Shown here in pieces: positions 1 to 9,704 of a stretch of DNA of 64,000 bases. This DNA comes from Lolliginicoccus suaedae (lineage in GTDB: Bacteria > Actinomycetota > Actinomycetes > Mycobacteriales > Mycobacteriaceae), in NCBI RefSeq assembly GCF_008312885.1, contig NZ_VSSO01000001.1:1155876-1219875 (forward strand), in the 5' to 3' direction. The first letter of the stretch is position 1. Every line of letters starts with the position of its first letter. The position numbers and the translations under genes were made by a program. Under the pieces are notes generated by a model. It saw only the letters and a program-made list of their open reading frames with translations. It had not been told where the DNA came from and searched no databases.

Positions 1-527
1 AGCTGCGGTCGCAGCTCGCCCTCCTCGGGGTTCATGGTGCCGACGAGCACGAACCGGGAGGGATAAGCGTGGGAGAAGCCGTCGCGCTCGACATGGACCC
101 GTCCCATGGCGGCGGCATCGAGGAGCACGTCGACGAGGTGATCGTGGAGCAGGTTCACCTCGTCGACGTACAGGACGCCGTCGTGCGCGCGGGCGAGGAG
201 CCCCGGCCGGAACGCGTGCTCGCTGTCGCGCAGGACGCGCTCGAGGTCGATCGAGCCGACGACCCTGTCCTCGGTGGCGCCGATGGGCAGCTCCACCAGC
301 GGCGCCCTGTGCTGCTCGGTCCCCGCTAGCGGGGCTGGCAGGAGCCGGGCGAGGGCGCGCACGATGGTGGACTTGGCCGTGCCCTTCTCGCCACGCACCA
401 GCACCCCGCCGATGGCGGGGCTGATGGCGCAGAGGATCAGGGCAAGGCGCAGCTGGTCCTGTCCAACGATCGCGCTGAACGGGTAGCCGGGCGTGTCGCC
501 CGGTTCGCCGGGGCGGCCCTGGATCAC
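1..527 (-). CDS. Mg/Co-chelatase AAA+ subunit (partial, 3' end off window)
   Basis: The N-terminal 175 codons of an AAA+ chelatase subunit of the ChlI/BchI/CobS type are visible; the rest lies beyond the left edge. The Walker A loop reads GEKGTAKST near residue 44, the form typical of magnesium-chelatase motors. The Walker B stretch [10 protein letters not shown] follows near residue 127, and a sensor segment [10 protein letters not shown] lies near the cut. Such motors hydrolyse ATP to drive metal insertion into a tetrapyrrole. The GTG start overlaps the mqo stop codon (GTGA), so the gene probably depends on mqo translation. In M. tuberculosis the equivalent gene (Rv2850c) sits beside cobalamin genes, so a corrin role is possible. 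Whether this protein also carries the D-subunit and VWA domains cannot be seen. Confidence 0.85.
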   Translation of the reverse strand, partial: MIQGRPGEPGDTPGYPFSAIVGQDQLRLALILCAISPAIGGVLVRGEKGTAKSTIVRALARLLPAPLAGTEQHRAPLVELPIGATEDRVVGSIDLERVLRDSEHAFRPGLLARAHDGVLYVDEVNLLHDHLVDVLLDAAAMGRVHVERDGFSHAYPSRFVLVGTMNPEEGELRPQ

Positions 528-2221
528 GATTCGCTGGGCGCTTCCCCGGCCGATCGCTCGGTGGGCTCGCCGCCCAGGCCCGTATCCTCGGCGGGAGAGC
601 CAGCACCAGCGGAGACCTCCGCCGACGGGGCGTCGGCAGCCGCGGCGGCAGCGGTCGGCTCCGGTTCAGGGACGAGCTTGAGCACGTTGTTGGTCCAGTC
701 CCACAGCTCCTGGTACAGCGCGGGCTCGGCGTTGAGCTGGCGGCCGACGGACGGGATCATGCGCTGCAGTTCCTTCTCCCACGTCTTGTAGCGCGTGGTG
801 AAGCACCGCTCGAGCACCTCGAGCATCGCAGAGACACAGGTCGATGCGCCTGGCGAGGCACCGAGCAGCCCGGCGATGGAGCCGTCCTCGGCAGCGACGA
901 TGGCGGTACCGAACTCCAGCGTTCCCTTGGTGTCCTTGCCGGTGCGGATGGTCTGCACGCGCTGCCCGGCGGTGATGAGATCCCAGTCCTTGCCGTCGGC
1001 ATCCGGGATGAACTCGGACAGGGCGTCGATGCGGGTCTGGTCGGACTGCACGACCTGCTCGATGAGGTACTTGGTGAGCCCCATCTCGTGGATGCCGACG
1101 CTCATCATCTGGAGGATGTTGCTCGGCTTGACCGACAGGAACAGGTCGGTCAGGTGGCCTTCCTTGAGGAACTTCGGCGTCCAGCCCGCGTACGGGCCGA
1201 AGAGGAGGCCGCGATCCCCCGCGATGACACGGGTATCGAGGTGCGGGACGGACATGGGCGGCGCGCCCACGGCGGCTTTGCCGTATACCTTCGCCTCGTG
1301 CTGCTTGATGAGGTCAGGATTGGTGCAGCGCAGGAACTGGCCGCTGATGGGGAAGCCGCCGAAGCCCTTGATCTCCTTGATGCCAGACTTCTGCAGGAGG
1401 GGCAGCGCGCCGCCGCCAGCGCCGACGAAGACGAACCGAGCGATGACAGTGCGCTTGGCGCCAGTGCGGACGTTGCGCACCTTGAGCTTCCAGCGGCCGT
1501 CGCTCTGCTTGGTGATGTTGGCGACCTCGTGCCCGAACCGCACGTCGTAGCCGGAAGCACCGAGGTGGGTGAGGAGCTGGCGGGTCAGTGCCCCGAAGTC
1601 GACGTCGGTGCCGAGATCGAAGCGGTTGAGGGCGATCGGGTCACTGAAGTCACGCTTGCGCGCCATCAGGGGCAGCCACTCGGAGAACGTGCTGCGGTCC
1701 TGCGTGTACTGGATGCCCTCGAAGAGGGTCTCGCCAGCGAGCGCGTCGTACCGCTTGCGCAGGTACTTCACGTTGTCCTCGCCATGCACGAAGCTGATGT
1801 GCGGCACTGGGTTGATGAACCGGGAGGGGTTGCCGAGGATGCCCTTCTCCACCGCGTAGGCCCAGTACTGGCGCGACACCTGGAAGCGCTCGTTGATGTC
1901 GATCGCCTTGTCGATGCTGACGCTGCCGTCGGCGTTCTGCGGCGTGTAGTTCAGCTCGCACAGCGCGGAGTGGCCCGTCCCGGCATTGTTCCAGGGGTCG
2001 CTGCTCTCGGCGGCGGCGGCATCGAGCCGCTCGAACAGCGAGACGGTCCAGTCTGGCTCGAGCTCGGTGAGCAGGGATCCGAGCGTGGCGCTCATGATTC
2101 CCGCGCCGATCAGCGCGACATCGACTGACTGCTCGGTAATTCCGCCGCTCGAAGCGTTGCTCCGGTCATGCGCATCATGTTCTGGCACTGGACTCAACTT
2201 TCTTGTCCGGTCGTTCGGCAC
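524..2221 (-). CDS. mqo: malate:quinone oxidoreductase
   Basis: This is a membrane-associated FAD enzyme that oxidises malate to oxaloacetate and passes electrons to quinone, a TCA-cycle step parallel to NAD malate dehydrogenase. The protein is 565 aa, somewhat longer than the usual ~500. The dinucleotide-binding motif GAGIMS lies at residues 39-44, and conserved blocks such as [17 protein letters not shown] and [10 protein letters not shown] are present. The C-terminal ~45 residues are Ala/Glu-rich and probably disordered. The GTG start is chosen because GGGAGG lies seven bases upstream. An ATG four bases further up opens only a very short frame. The first ~33 residues before the Rossmann fold are unusual, so a start further in is possible. 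Confidence 0.93.
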   Translation of the reverse strand: MPNDRTRKLSPVPEHDAHDRSNASSGGITEQSVDVALIGAGIMSATLGSLLTELEPDWTVSLFERLDAAAAESSDPWNNAGTGHSALCELNYTPQNADGSVSIDKAIDINERFQVSRQYWAYAVEKGILGNPSRFINPVPHISFVHGEDNVKYLRKRYDALAGETLFEGIQYTQDRSTFSEWLPLMARKRDFSDPIALNRFDLGTDVDFGALTRQLLTHLGASGYDVRFGHEVANITKQSDGRWKLKVRNVRTGAKRTVIARFVFVGAGGGALPLLQKSGIKEIKGFGGFPISGQFLRCTNPDLIKQHEAKVYGKAAVGAPPMSVPHLDTRVIAGDRGLLFGPYAGWTPKFLKEGHLTDLFLSVKPSNILQMMSVGIHEMGLTKYLIEQVVQSDQTRIDALSEFIPDADGKDWDLITAGQRVQTIRTGKDTKGTLEFGTAIVAAEDGSIAGLLGASPGASTCVSAMLEVLERCFTTRYKTWEKELQRMIPSVGRQLNAEPALYQELWDWTNNVLKLVPEPEPTAAAAAADAPSAEVSAGAGSPAEDTGLGGEPTERSAGEAPSES

Positions 2222-2349
2222 CCATCAACCTCCCATAGACCCTAGCGGGTGCATGAGCGTGATGCTGTCACCGTCCGCGCAGGTCCGCGTGCGGTGTGTT
2301 CCATCCTGCCTCATCTGTGTTCTAGCAGTATGCGCGATAGGGTGTTTTC

Positions 2350-3426
2350 GTGACCACATGGACCGCGGACATCCTGGGGGAAGACTTCGAGCAGCGCACG
2401 ATCGAGCTGGGCACCGACCCTGATGGGGAGGGCGAGATCGTCGCGACGCTGGTGCGCCACGCGCCGCCGGAGGGCCGGTTTCCCGCTGCTCACAGCGCTG
2501 CGCTGTATGTGCACGGGTACTCGGACTACTTCTTCCAGCGGCATCTTGCCGAGGCATTCGCCGCTGCGGGGCACGCGTTCTACGCCCTGGACCTGCGCAA
2601 GTGCGGGCGCTCGCAGCGCCCCGGCCTGACACCGCATTTTGTGACCGATCTCGCGGTCTACGACGAGGAGCTCGGCGCGTCGATCGACATCATTCGCGGC
2701 GAGCTCGGCCCGGGGCCCGGGGACCGCATCGTCGTCTCCGCCCATTCCACCGGCGGGCTGATCCTGCCCCTGTGGCTGGATCGGCTGGAGCAATCCGAGG
2801 GCGGCACGAGCAGTCGCGGGATCATCGGCATGGTGCTCAATAGCCCCTGGTTCGACATGCAGGGATCCTGGTGGCTGCGCAGCGTTGGCACGGCCGCCAT
2901 CGATGCGGTGGGGCGGGTGCAGCCGCTGCGCATCGCCCAGGACGCGAAGTTCGATGGCTATGGGTCGAGCCTGCACCGGGACCGCCACGGCCAGTGGGAC
3001 TTCGACACCACCTGGAAGCCCTACGGCGGGTACGCGGCGCGGTTCGGGTGGCTGAGGGCGGTTCGCCGCGGTCACCTGCAGCTGCACCGCGGCCTCGACA
3101 CCGGGGTGCCGTCGTTGATCCTGCGCTCGGACCGGACATGGTTCTCTCCCCACTACCAGCCGGAGATCGATAACGTGGACTGCGTGCTCGATGTCCGCCA
3201 GATCGCGAAGTGGTCGGGCTGCGTCGGCAATCGCGTGTCCGTGGTCCCGATCGAGGGCGCGCGGCACGATGTGTTCCTCTCCAACGAGCCGGCGTTGTCG
3301 GAAGCAATGCTCGAGCTTGGTGTGTTCCTCGATTGGCTCGCTGGCCGGGAGGCACCCGCGCGGCCCGCAATGGATGGCACCGCAGCAGCAGGTGGCAGGG
3401 AAACGAGCGACGCGCCGGTGCGCTGA
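2350..3426 (+). CDS. alpha/beta hydrolase (Rv2854-like, lysophospholipase type)
   Basis: This is a 358-aa alpha/beta-hydrolase of the serine-lipase/monoacylglycerol-lipase group. The oxyanion region HGYSDY is at residues 55-60. The nucleophile elbow is AHSTGG with Ser133, where Ala replaces the first Gly of the usual GxSxG. The catalytic His is in GARHDVF near residue 306. No signal peptide or membrane segment is seen, so it should be cytosolic. It lies just upstream of mycothione reductase on the same strand with a 28-bp gap, the order known from M. tuberculosis (Rv2854-mtr), and it is divergent from mqo. The substrate is unknown. The last ~25 residues are Ala/Gly-rich and likely flexible. 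The GTG start has no strong ribosome binding site. Confidence 0.82.
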   Translation: MTTWTADILGEDFEQRTIELGTDPDGEGEIVATLVRHAPPEGRFPAAHSAALYVHGYSDYFFQRHLAEAFAAAGHAFYALDLRKCGRSQRPGLTPHFVTDLAVYDEELGASIDIIRGELGPGPGDRIVVSAHSTGGLILPLWLDRLEQSEGGTSSRGIIGMVLNSPWFDMQGSWWLRSVGTAAIDAVGRVQPLRIAQDAKFDGYGSSLHRDRHGQWDFDTTWKPYGGYAARFGWLRAVRRGHLQLHRGLDTGVPSLILRSDRTWFSPHYQPEIDNVDCVLDVRQIAKWSGCVGNRVSVVPIEGARHDVFLSNEPALSEAMLELGVFLDWLAGREAPARPAMDGTAAAGGRETSDAPVR

Positions 3427-3454
3427 CCGGGAGCAGCGGACCGGAGGTTCACAC

Positions 3455-4882
3455 GTGGAGCACTATGACATCGCGATCATCGGGGCCGGTTCCGGCAATA
3501 TGATCGTCAATCGCAAGTTCGCGGGCAAGAAGGTCGCGATCATTGAGTCGAACAAGTTCGGCGGGACCTGCCTGAACGTCGGGTGCATCCCCACCAAGAT
3601 GTTCGTCTACACGGCGGACGTGGCCGCCCACATCCGCGAGGCCGCCCGGTTCGGCATCACCGCGAGCCTGGATTCCGTGGACTGGCCAGCGATCGTCAAG
3701 CGCATCTTCTCCCGCATCGATGCCAACGAGGCCTCGGCGAAGCAGTTCCGCGAGGACAACCCGAACGTCACGGTCTACGCGACGCAGGCCCGGTTCGTCT
3801 CGGATCATGTCCTCGAGCTCGCGCCCGCCGACGCCGCGGATGCGCGCCCGGAAACCGGTGCCGCGAGCCCGGCCCCGGAACGGATCAGTGCCGATCAGAT
3901 CGTCATCGCCACGGGTTCGCGCCCCACGGTCCCGGCCCAGTTCTGCACCTTCGATGCCGTGGCCAGCGGGCGCGTCCCTGTCTACACCTCCGATGACATC
4001 ATGCGGATCCCGCGGCTGCCCAATCGGCTCGTGATCGTCGGCGGCGGCTTCATCGCCGCCGAGTTCGCGCACGTCTTCGGCGCGCTCGGGGTGGAGGTGA
4101 CGCTCGTCGAGCGCGGGCCCGCCCTGCTTCGCCACCACGACGAGGAGATCTCCCAGCGATTCACGGCTCTCGCTAGCAAGCAATGGAACGTCCGCCTGAA
4201 CGCCGAGGTCACCGCGGTGGAGGAAGCACCCGGCGGGGCTCGCGTGACCCTGTCCACCGGGGACGTCCTCGAGTGCGCGGCGCTGCTCGCGGCCACCGGA
4301 CGCGCTCCCGCTACCGAGGACCTGTGCCTCGGCAACACCTCGGTGCGCGCGACCGAGGACGGGCGGATCGTGGTGGACGAGCACCAGCGCACCACTGCGG
4401 CCGGGGTGTGGGCGCTCGGCGACGTGTGCTCGCCGTGGATGCTCAAGCATGTCGCCAACCATGAGGCGCGCGTGGTGCAGCACAATCTGCTGCACCCGGG
4501 CGAGCTGATCGAGACCGATCACCGGGTGGTTCCGTCGGGCGTCTTCACCTCCCCACAGATCGCGACCGTGGGAGAGACCAGCGCGACAGCGCGCGAAGCG
4601 GGTCTCGATGTGGTGGAGTCGGTGTTCGACTACAAGGACGTCGCGTACGGGTGGGCGATGGATGACCCTGCGGGGTTCTGCAAGGTCCTCGTGGAACGAT
4701 CATCGGGAATGATCGTGGGCGCGCACCTGCTGGGCGCCCACGCCACCGTGCTCATCCAGTCACTGGTGCAAGCGATGACGTTCGGCCTGACCGCGGCGGA
4801 GCTGGCCCGCGGGCAGTACTGGGTGCATCCCGCGCTGCCCGAGGTCGTGGAGAACGCGTTGCTCGGGGCGCGGATCCGGTAG
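3455..4882 (+). CDS. mtr: mycothione reductase
   Basis: This flavoprotein disulfide reductase regenerates mycothiol, the main low-molecular-weight thiol of actinobacteria, from its disulfide with NADPH. The 475-aa protein has the FAD motif GAGSGN (residues 10-15), redox-active Cys39 and Cys44 in GGTCLNVGCIPTK, an NAD(P)H Rossmann segment GGGFIAAEFAH, and the C-terminal His-Glu pair (His458 and Glu463 in HPALPE). The GTG start is preceded by GGAGG at seven bases. The frame stays open upstream, but that stretch has no homology-like content. An Ala/Pro-rich loop of about 20 residues near position 130 enlarges the FAD domain relative to typical Mtr. It is probably cotranscribed with the hydrolase. 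Its presence limits the host to actinobacteria. Confidence 0.93.
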   Translation: MEHYDIAIIGAGSGNMIVNRKFAGKKVAIIESNKFGGTCLNVGCIPTKMFVYTADVAAHIREAARFGITASLDSVDWPAIVKRIFSRIDANEASAKQFREDNPNVTVYATQARFVSDHVLELAPADAADARPETGAASPAPERISADQIVIATGSRPTVPAQFCTFDAVASGRVPVYTSDDIMRIPRLPNRLVIVGGGFIAAEFAHVFGALGVEVTLVERGPALLRHHDEEISQRFTALASKQWNVRLNAEVTAVEEAPGGARVTLSTGDVLECAALLAATGRAPATEDLCLGNTSVRATEDGRIVVDEHQRTTAAGVWALGDVCSPWMLKHVANHEARVVQHNLLHPGELIETDHRVVPSGVFTSPQIATVGETSATAREAGLDVVESVFDYKDVAYGWAMDDPAGFCKVLVERSSGMIVGAHLLGAHATVLIQSLVQAMTFGLTAAELARGQYWVHPALPEVVENALLGARIR

Positions 4883-4908
4883 GCAGCGCGAATAGCGGCC
4901 GGGGTGGG

Positions 4909-5472
4909 TCACCAGGGGTTCGAGCGCAGCACTACCTCGGTGGCGAGCACGCCCAGCTCGGAATGCGCGCCGGTGGTGTCGGTGGTGGTGACGATGCGCA
5001 GATCGCCGCGGACGTGCTGGCCGGATGCCTTGGCATGGGCGAGCTCGCGCGGACTGGTCGCGATGATGGTGGTACCGACCTCGACGGCGGGGCATGCGGC
5101 GTCGGTAGCCGTGTCCTGGCTGGTCACCGCGGCCGGATGCCCGGATCCGAGCACAATGAGGCTGCTCGTGCGATCGAAGTGGTGCGCGGCGAACCGCCAG
5201 GCGACCGGGGTGGCGGAACGGATGCCGGTGACGTGGACCCAGCCGAATTGCAGCGCGTCGGTGAGGGCAAGGATGTCGGCGTCGGGGGTGTCGGTCGCGA
5301 CCGGAACGGTGACGGTGCGCAGGCCGGAGTTGTGCAGCCGGGTGCACAGCTCGTCATAGTCCTCGGCGGCCTCGTTACCGGGCACGAGGACGAGGACGGC
5401 GGCGTTGCGCTGGTCCCCTCCGCATCGCACCGTGTAGTCGTTCTCCCCCATTGTCTTCGAGACGATCTCCAT
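4909..5472 (-). CDS. small alpha/beta-hydrolase-like protein, unknown function
   Basis: This is a 187-aa protein convergent with mtr. The sequence alternates predicted beta strands and helices (VLVLVPGNEAAEDY, TVTVPVATDT, SLIVLGSGHPA), which suggests a reduced alpha/beta-hydrolase fold. The elbow-like GSGHPA lacks an obvious catalytic Ser in a GxSxG context, so enzymatic activity is doubtful. It has no signal peptide and no membrane segment. The ATG start is supported by the compact N-terminus and the absence of good alternatives. It stands alone, with 126 bp to the next gene. I do not recognise a named family. Confidence 0.6.
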   Translation of the reverse strand: MEIVSKTMGENDYTVRCGGDQRNAAVLVLVPGNEAAEDYDELCTRLHNSGLRTVTVPVATDTPDADILALTDALQFGWVHVTGIRSATPVAWRFAAHHFDRTSSLIVLGSGHPAAVTSQDTATDAACPAVEVGTTIIATSPRELAHAKASGQHVRGDLRIVTTTDTTGAHSELGVLATEVVLRSNPW

Positions 5473-5598
5473 GCATTGAACGTTACGCGAGAGCCGGGGG
5501 CGCTACCTGCACAGTTGTGCGAACTCACTCGATTGCAGAGGTGGGGCACGGCACACATCGGGATCGTCGCGCGATAGTCCTCATAGGCAGCCATCGCG

Positions 5599-6513
5599 TC
5601 ATGGCACGGCTCGCGGCACGAGAACCTCGAGCGCTGCGGGCCGCACGGCCGCGCGCAGCGGGAGCAGGCCGAGCCGATCGCCATCGCCCCACGCCTCGAG
5701 CTGCTCCCCCGGGCCCTCGGTGCGGACTTCCACCTGCTTGCCGCGCAGGATCGTGACGTCGGCCAGGGCGACGTGATCTCCTCGATAGATCCGCGGCAGG
5801 GCACGCATCAATCTCGCGCGCGAGCCGGCCGAGATCATCACGATGTCGAGCATTCCGTCCGCCGGGTCGGCATCAGGGGCGATGTGCATTCCCCTGCCGT
5901 AGAAGCCCGAGCTCGCGATGACGGTGGTGAATCCCCGGAAGCGGTAGGTCGCCCCGTCGACATCCACGACGTACTGGCGGGGCTGGAACGAGGCAAGTGC
6001 CCGGACCGCTGCATAGTGGTACTGGAGCGCGGCGGGGAGGAAGCGTGGGGCGCGCTCCACGAGGGCGGAGGCGAGGGACTCCACGCCCGCGTAGGCGCTG
6101 CCCACGACAAGGCCCGCACCGCTAGCGGTGGCCACATCGATGAGATCGATGCTCGTGGCCGGTCCGTGCAGCAAGCAGGCCGCGCTCGCCGCGGGCGCGC
6201 GTGGAATGCCGAGCTGCCGGGCCAGATCGTTGCCACGACCGGCGGGCACGATACCGAGCGTTCCGCCGACCGTGGATACCAGGCCGGCGAGCGAGCCGAC
6301 CGTACCGTCCCCGCCCACTGCGACGATGATCTTGCCGCGCGCGATGGAGCCGGGCATCAGGCCGCGGCAGTGCTCCGTCCCCGCGCTCGGGGTGATCCGG
6401 ACCTCGTGACCCGCGGACCGGATGCGGCGCGCCACCGATAGGGCTGTCCGCTCGGCAGCGCCGCCGCCGGCCTCGCGGTTGACGATAAAGTGGAAAGCGC
6501 GGCCGGTGCTCAC
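5599..6513 (-). CDS. diacylglycerol/lipid kinase family protein
   Basis: This 304-aa protein has the DAGK catalytic fold (YegS/BmrU family), which phosphorylates diacylglycerol or a related lipid with ATP. An Asn in VNREAGGG near residue 12, the nucleotide-binding GGDGTVGSL at 67-75 and the GRGNDLAR loop near 100 are diagnostic. The C-terminal half forms the beta-sandwich domain typical of lipid kinases. No transmembrane segment is evident, so it should be a peripheral cytosolic enzyme. It is divergent from the tetR gene across a 112-bp region containing an operator palindrome, so that regulator may control it. The lipid substrate cannot be named from sequence. Confidence 0.85.
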   Translation of the reverse strand: MSTGRAFHFIVNREAGGGAAERTALSVARRIRSAGHEVRITPSAGTEHCRGLMPGSIARGKIIVAVGGDGTVGSLAGLVSTVGGTLGIVPAGRGNDLARQLGIPRAPAASAACLLHGPATSIDLIDVATASGAGLVVGSAYAGVESLASALVERAPRFLPAALQYHYAAVRALASFQPRQYVVDVDGATYRFRGFTTVIASSGFYGRGMHIAPDADPADGMLDIVMISAGSRARLMRALPRIYRGDHVALADVTILRGKQVEVRTEGPGEQLEAWGDGDRLGLLPLRAAVRPAALEVLVPRAVP

Positions 6514-6583
6514 CGGTTGATAATGCGGGATGGCGGCGTTGCTGTCGATAGAGACGGCACGAGGCGTCGATCACTGCTGCCGA

Positions 6584-6613
6584 TGGACCGGTGCGACGGC
6601 AGCCTCATATGTT
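6584..6613 (+). promoter_or_regulatory. putative tetR promoter
   Basis: A -35-like TGGACC (6584-6589) and a -10-like TATGTT (6608-6613) are separated by 18 bp. A start about six bases after the -10 box would leave only a few bases before the ATG, so the tetR message would be leaderless or nearly so, common in actinobacteria. No Shine-Dalgarno sequence precedes the ATG. The -10 box lies inside the operator palindrome. Confidence 0.4.
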
Positions 6614-6628
6614 ACGTTGTGACATATG
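6606..6628. promoter_or_regulatory. palindromic TetR operator overlapping the tetR start codon
   Basis: This is a 23-bp palindrome with arms CATATGT and ACATATG around a 9-bp centre; 9 of 11 base pairs match, counting the centre. The last three bases are the ATG of tetR, and the left arm contains the -10 box. TetR-family proteins bind such inverted repeats. The position predicts tight autorepression and possible repression of the divergent lipid-kinase gene 93 bp away. Confidence 0.6.
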
Positions 6629-7225
6629 TCAGCAAGTCGTCACAGGTCTATCAATGAGGACGCCATCCTCGATGCCGCGCGCGACTGCGTGCTCGCCGTC
6701 GGCTGGAAACGCACCACCCTCACTGATGTGGCCCGTCGCGCCAATGTCTCCCGCATGTCCATCTACCGCAAGTGGAATGACATGCGTCGCCTCATGAGCG
6801 ATGTCATGACCCGTGAATGGACGGGCCTTCCGGGCATCGAGGAGCTTCTCCGCAACGACGACCAGCACAACGCTCACTCACTGCGGGACCTAGCGACCGC
6901 GCTTCTCGCCATCACCGACTCGCTCCGCGAGAACAAGCTATTCGCGAAGGTCATCGACGTCGACCCCGAGATCATGCTCACCTACGTCATCCAGCGCCGC
7001 GGTCGCACCCAGAACTGGGGCATCGCGGCGTTCGAGCAGATGATCCACCAAGGGCAGGCCGCTGGCACGATCCGCGACGGTGACCCGGCAGCGATGGCGC
7101 ACACGATCCTCCTGCTGTGCCAATCCTGGCTCGTCTCCGCCCCCATCATGGCAGGCCCCCCGACGCTCGAGGCTCTCCGCGCCGAGCAGGTCGAGCTGCT
7201 CACGCGCTACCTGGAACCCAGCTAG
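6626..7225 (+). CDS. TetR/AcrR-family transcriptional regulator
   Basis: This 199-aa protein has an N-terminal DNA-binding domain (about residues 8-55). The helix-turn-helix reads [20 protein letters not shown], which matches the TetR family. The remaining ~140 residues form a helical ligand domain of unknown specificity. It is probably an autorepressor acting on the palindrome at its own start codon and maybe on the divergent lipid kinase. The ATG at the palindrome is the only usable start, since the helix-turn-helix begins soon after. Its stop codon shares the bases CTAG with the convergent cobQ stop. The inducer is unknown. Confidence 0.88.
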   Translation: MSASRHRSINEDAILDAARDCVLAVGWKRTTLTDVARRANVSRMSIYRKWNDMRRLMSDVMTREWTGLPGIEELLRNDDQHNAHSLRDLATALLAITDSLRENKLFAKVIDVDPEIMLTYVIQRRGRTQNWGIAAFEQMIHQGQAAGTIRDGDPAAMAHTILLLCQSWLVSAPIMAGPPTLEALRAEQVELLTRYLEPS

Positions 7226-8790
7226 GGCCACCGCAGCCGCGCTTCCAGCACCGGCACCGAGCCCGGCTCGCCCCTACTACCGCACCCCGCCCGCATCACT
7301 GCTTCCAGCCGGGCCAGCCCGATCCCCTGCTCCACCGCATCCGCGATCGCATCGAGCTGCGCCTCCCGCGCGCCCGCCACCGATGTGCTGGACGAGACCC
7401 GGAAGCCCCGCGCGCCACGCAACCGCGCGACCTCCACCAGGAACGCGCGGCGGAACTCGTCGTTGTCGAGAAGACCATGCCAATGGGTGCCCCACAAGGC
7501 CTCGCGCGCGCTGCCCTCGCCACCCGACGCGGTATGCAGCAGCGGTGCCTCGCCGTTGTGCGTCACGCGGCCATGATGGATCTCATAGCCCCGCACAGAG
7601 ATGCCCGCGCCCACAGCGCTGCCCCTGCCCTCAGGGCGCTCGAGCACCTTGTCGCTCGCGAACTCCGTGACCACATCCAGCAGGCCCAGCCCCGCGACTG
7701 GTGCCGGGGAACCGGACTCCACCGGGTCGAGGATCGTCCTGCCCAGCATCTGATAGCCACCACAGATGCCCAGCAGAGGACCACCCGCATCCGCCCGCGC
7801 TCGCAGCGCCCGGTCCAGGCCACGCTCGCGCAACCAGCGCAGGTCATCGACGGTGGCCTTGCTGCCCGGCAGCACCACGAGGTCCGCGGCCAGCACCGAG
7901 CCGGGATCATCGACCCACCGCACCACCACGCCCGGCTCGCAGGCCAGCGCCTCCACATCGGTCGCGTTCGATACCCGCGGTAACCGGATCGCCGCCACCG
8001 ACAGCCACGCGCCACCCAGCGGCGGCGCCGCCACACCGACCACGCGCCCGATCTGGCTCGCTAGCGAATCCTCCGCATCGAGCCACACATCATGCAGGAA
8101 CGGCACCGTGCCCAGCACCGGCCGCCCGGTCAGCTCCTCCACGGATTCGAGGCCCGGGCGCAGCAGCTCAGGATCGCCGCGGAACTTGTTGACGATGAAT
8201 CCCGCCACGCGCTGCTGATCGGCAGCGGACAGTACCGCGAGCGTGCCCACGAAGTGCGCCAGCACGCCACCCCGGTCGATGTCGCCCACCACCACCACGG
8301 GCAGATCAGCGGCCTCGGCGAGGCCCATGTTGGCCACATCGGAATGGCGCAGGTTCATCTCGGCCGGCGAGCCCGCTCCCTCGCACACCACGATGTCGAA
8401 CTCCTCGCGCAGGCCGCGCAGCGTCTCGGCGGCGACATCCCGCAACCAGGCGCGGCGCGCGACATAGTCACCGGCCATCACCATTCCCTCGGCGCGGCCA
8501 TGAATGACGAGCTGCGAGCGCCGATCTGAACCTGGCTTGAGCAGGATCGGGTTGAACCGCGTGCTGGGCTCGAGGCCGCATGCCCGCGCCTGCAACGCTT
8601 GAGCACGACCGATCTCGCCACCGTCGAGGGTGACGAACGAGTTGTTCGACATGTTCTGCGCCTTGAACGGCGCCACTGCCACGCCCTGCCGGGCCCAGGC
8701 CCGGCACAAGCCCGCCACGATCAGGCTCTTGCCCGCATCGGAGGTGGTGCCCGCGACAAGCAGCGCCCCCGAGGGACGCGCGGAGCTCAC
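7222..8790 (-). CDS. cobQ: cobyric acid synthase
   Basis: This enzyme amidates side chains b, d, e and g of adenosyl-cobyrinic acid a,c-diamide using glutamine and ATP in cobalamin synthesis. The 522-aa protein has an N-terminal dethiobiotin-synthetase-like ATPase domain (GTTSDAGKS at residues 14-22) and a C-terminal class I glutamine amidotransferase domain. The nucleophile Cys is in GICGGYQ near residue 343, with a later His in THWHG. The GTG start overlaps the map stop (GTGA), which fits coupling. The frame stays open upstream into map, but that part is map in another frame. MurT/GatD-type relatives are a less likely alternative, because length and both domains fit CobQ. Confidence 0.9.
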   Translation of the reverse strand: MSSARPSGALLVAGTTSDAGKSLIVAGLCRAWARQGVAVAPFKAQNMSNNSFVTLDGGEIGRAQALQARACGLEPSTRFNPILLKPGSDRRSQLVIHGRAEGMVMAGDYVARRAWLRDVAAETLRGLREEFDIVVCEGAGSPAEMNLRHSDVANMGLAEAADLPVVVVGDIDRGGVLAHFVGTLAVLSAADQQRVAGFIVNKFRGDPELLRPGLESVEELTGRPVLGTVPFLHDVWLDAEDSLASQIGRVVGVAAPPLGGAWLSVAAIRLPRVSNATDVEALACEPGVVVRWVDDPGSVLAADLVVLPGSKATVDDLRWLRERGLDRALRARADAGGPLLGICGGYQMLGRTILDPVESGSPAPVAGLGLLDVVTEFASDKVLERPEGRGSAVGAGISVRGYEIHHGRVTHNGEAPLLHTASGGEGSAREALWGTHWHGLLDNDEFRRAFLVEVARLRGARGFRVSSSTSVAGAREAQLDAIADAVEQGIGLARLEAVMRAGCGSRGEPGSVPVLEARLRWP

Positions 8791-9650
8791 GCCGAGGGGA
8801 GGGTAAGGACCTCGGCACCGGTATCGGTGACCACCAGCGAATGCTCGAACTGCGCCGACCACTTGCGATCCTTGGTCACCACGGTCCAGCCGTCGTTCCA
8901 GATCTCATGCTCGATGCCACCGAGGTTGATCATCGGCTCGATCGTGAAGGTCATGCCAGGCTCGAGCACGGTCTCCACGGTGGGATCGTCGTAGTGCAGC
9001 ACCACGAGGCCGTTGTGGAACGTCGGGCCGACGCCGTGGCCGGTGAACGCGCGCACCGTCCCGTAGCCGAAGCGGCTCGCGTAGGACTCGATGACCCGGC
9101 CCACCACATTGAGCTGCCGCCCCGGCTTGACGGCCTTGATCGCCCGGTCGAGTGCCGCCTTGGTGCGCTCGACGAGCAGGCGATGCTCCTCGGAGACGTT
9201 GCCAGCGAGGAACGTCACGCACGTGTCGCCGTGCACGCCACCGATGTAGGCGGTCACGTCGATCTTGACGATGTCCCCGTCCTCGATCACCGTCGAGTCC
9301 GGGATGCCGTGGCAGATCACCTCGTTGAGGGAGGTGCAGCAGGACTTCTGGAAGCCCCGGTAGCCCAGGGTCGAGGGGTAGGCGCCGTGATCGCACAAGT
9401 ACTCGTGCACCACCGCATCAAGGGCGTCCGTGGTGACGCCTGGCTCGACCCGCTTGCCCGCCTCGACGATCGAATCGGCGGCGATGCGTCCCGCGATGCG
9501 CATGTTCTCGATCACCTCGGGCGTCTGCACCCACGGCTCGCGGCCTTCCTTCGCTGTCTTGCGCCACGCGTACTCGGGGCGGGCGATCGAGGTAGGCACC
9601 TCACGGATCGGTGAGAGGGTTCCAGGCTGCAGGGCGGTACGGGTCGACAT
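8787..9650 (-). CDS. map: methionine aminopeptidase, type I
   Basis: This enzyme removes the initiator methionine from nascent proteins. The 287-aa protein carries a ~40-residue N-terminal extension before the pita-bread catalytic domain, as in the MapB form (Rv2861c) of mycobacteria. Metal ligands are visible as Asp in KIDVTAY and HGDTCV, His in GHGVGPTFH, and Glu in TIEPMI and QFEHSLV. It acts at the ribosome exit tunnel in the cytosol. Downstream it overlaps cobQ by 4 bp; upstream is the GNAT gene with a 54-bp gap. The ATG start precedes a conserved-looking SPIREVP segment. Confidence 0.94.
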   Translation of the reverse strand: MSTRTALQPGTLSPIREVPTSIARPEYAWRKTAKEGREPWVQTPEVIENMRIAGRIAADSIVEAGKRVEPGVTTDALDAVVHEYLCDHGAYPSTLGYRGFQKSCCTSLNEVICHGIPDSTVIEDGDIVKIDVTAYIGGVHGDTCVTFLAGNVSEEHRLLVERTKAALDRAIKAVKPGRQLNVVGRVIESYASRFGYGTVRAFTGHGVGPTFHNGLVVLHYDDPTVETVLEPGMTFTIEPMINLGGIEHEIWNDGWTVVTKDRKWSAQFEHSLVVTDTGAEVLTLPSA

Positions 9651-9704
9651 GCTAACGAGAGTAATGGGCGCGCGGGGCCGGCGCGAGGAGCAAGGTGGTG
9701 CCTG

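Noticed and set aside
2174..2225. ATG just upstream of the mqo GTG start as an alternative start
   Set aside because: It is out of frame with mqo and the frame ends after about 16 codons.
3191..3454. Extended N-terminus of mycothione reductase
   Set aside because: The frame stays open upstream, but it overlaps the hydrolase gene. The GTG with a proper ribosome binding site gives the family-typical N-terminus.
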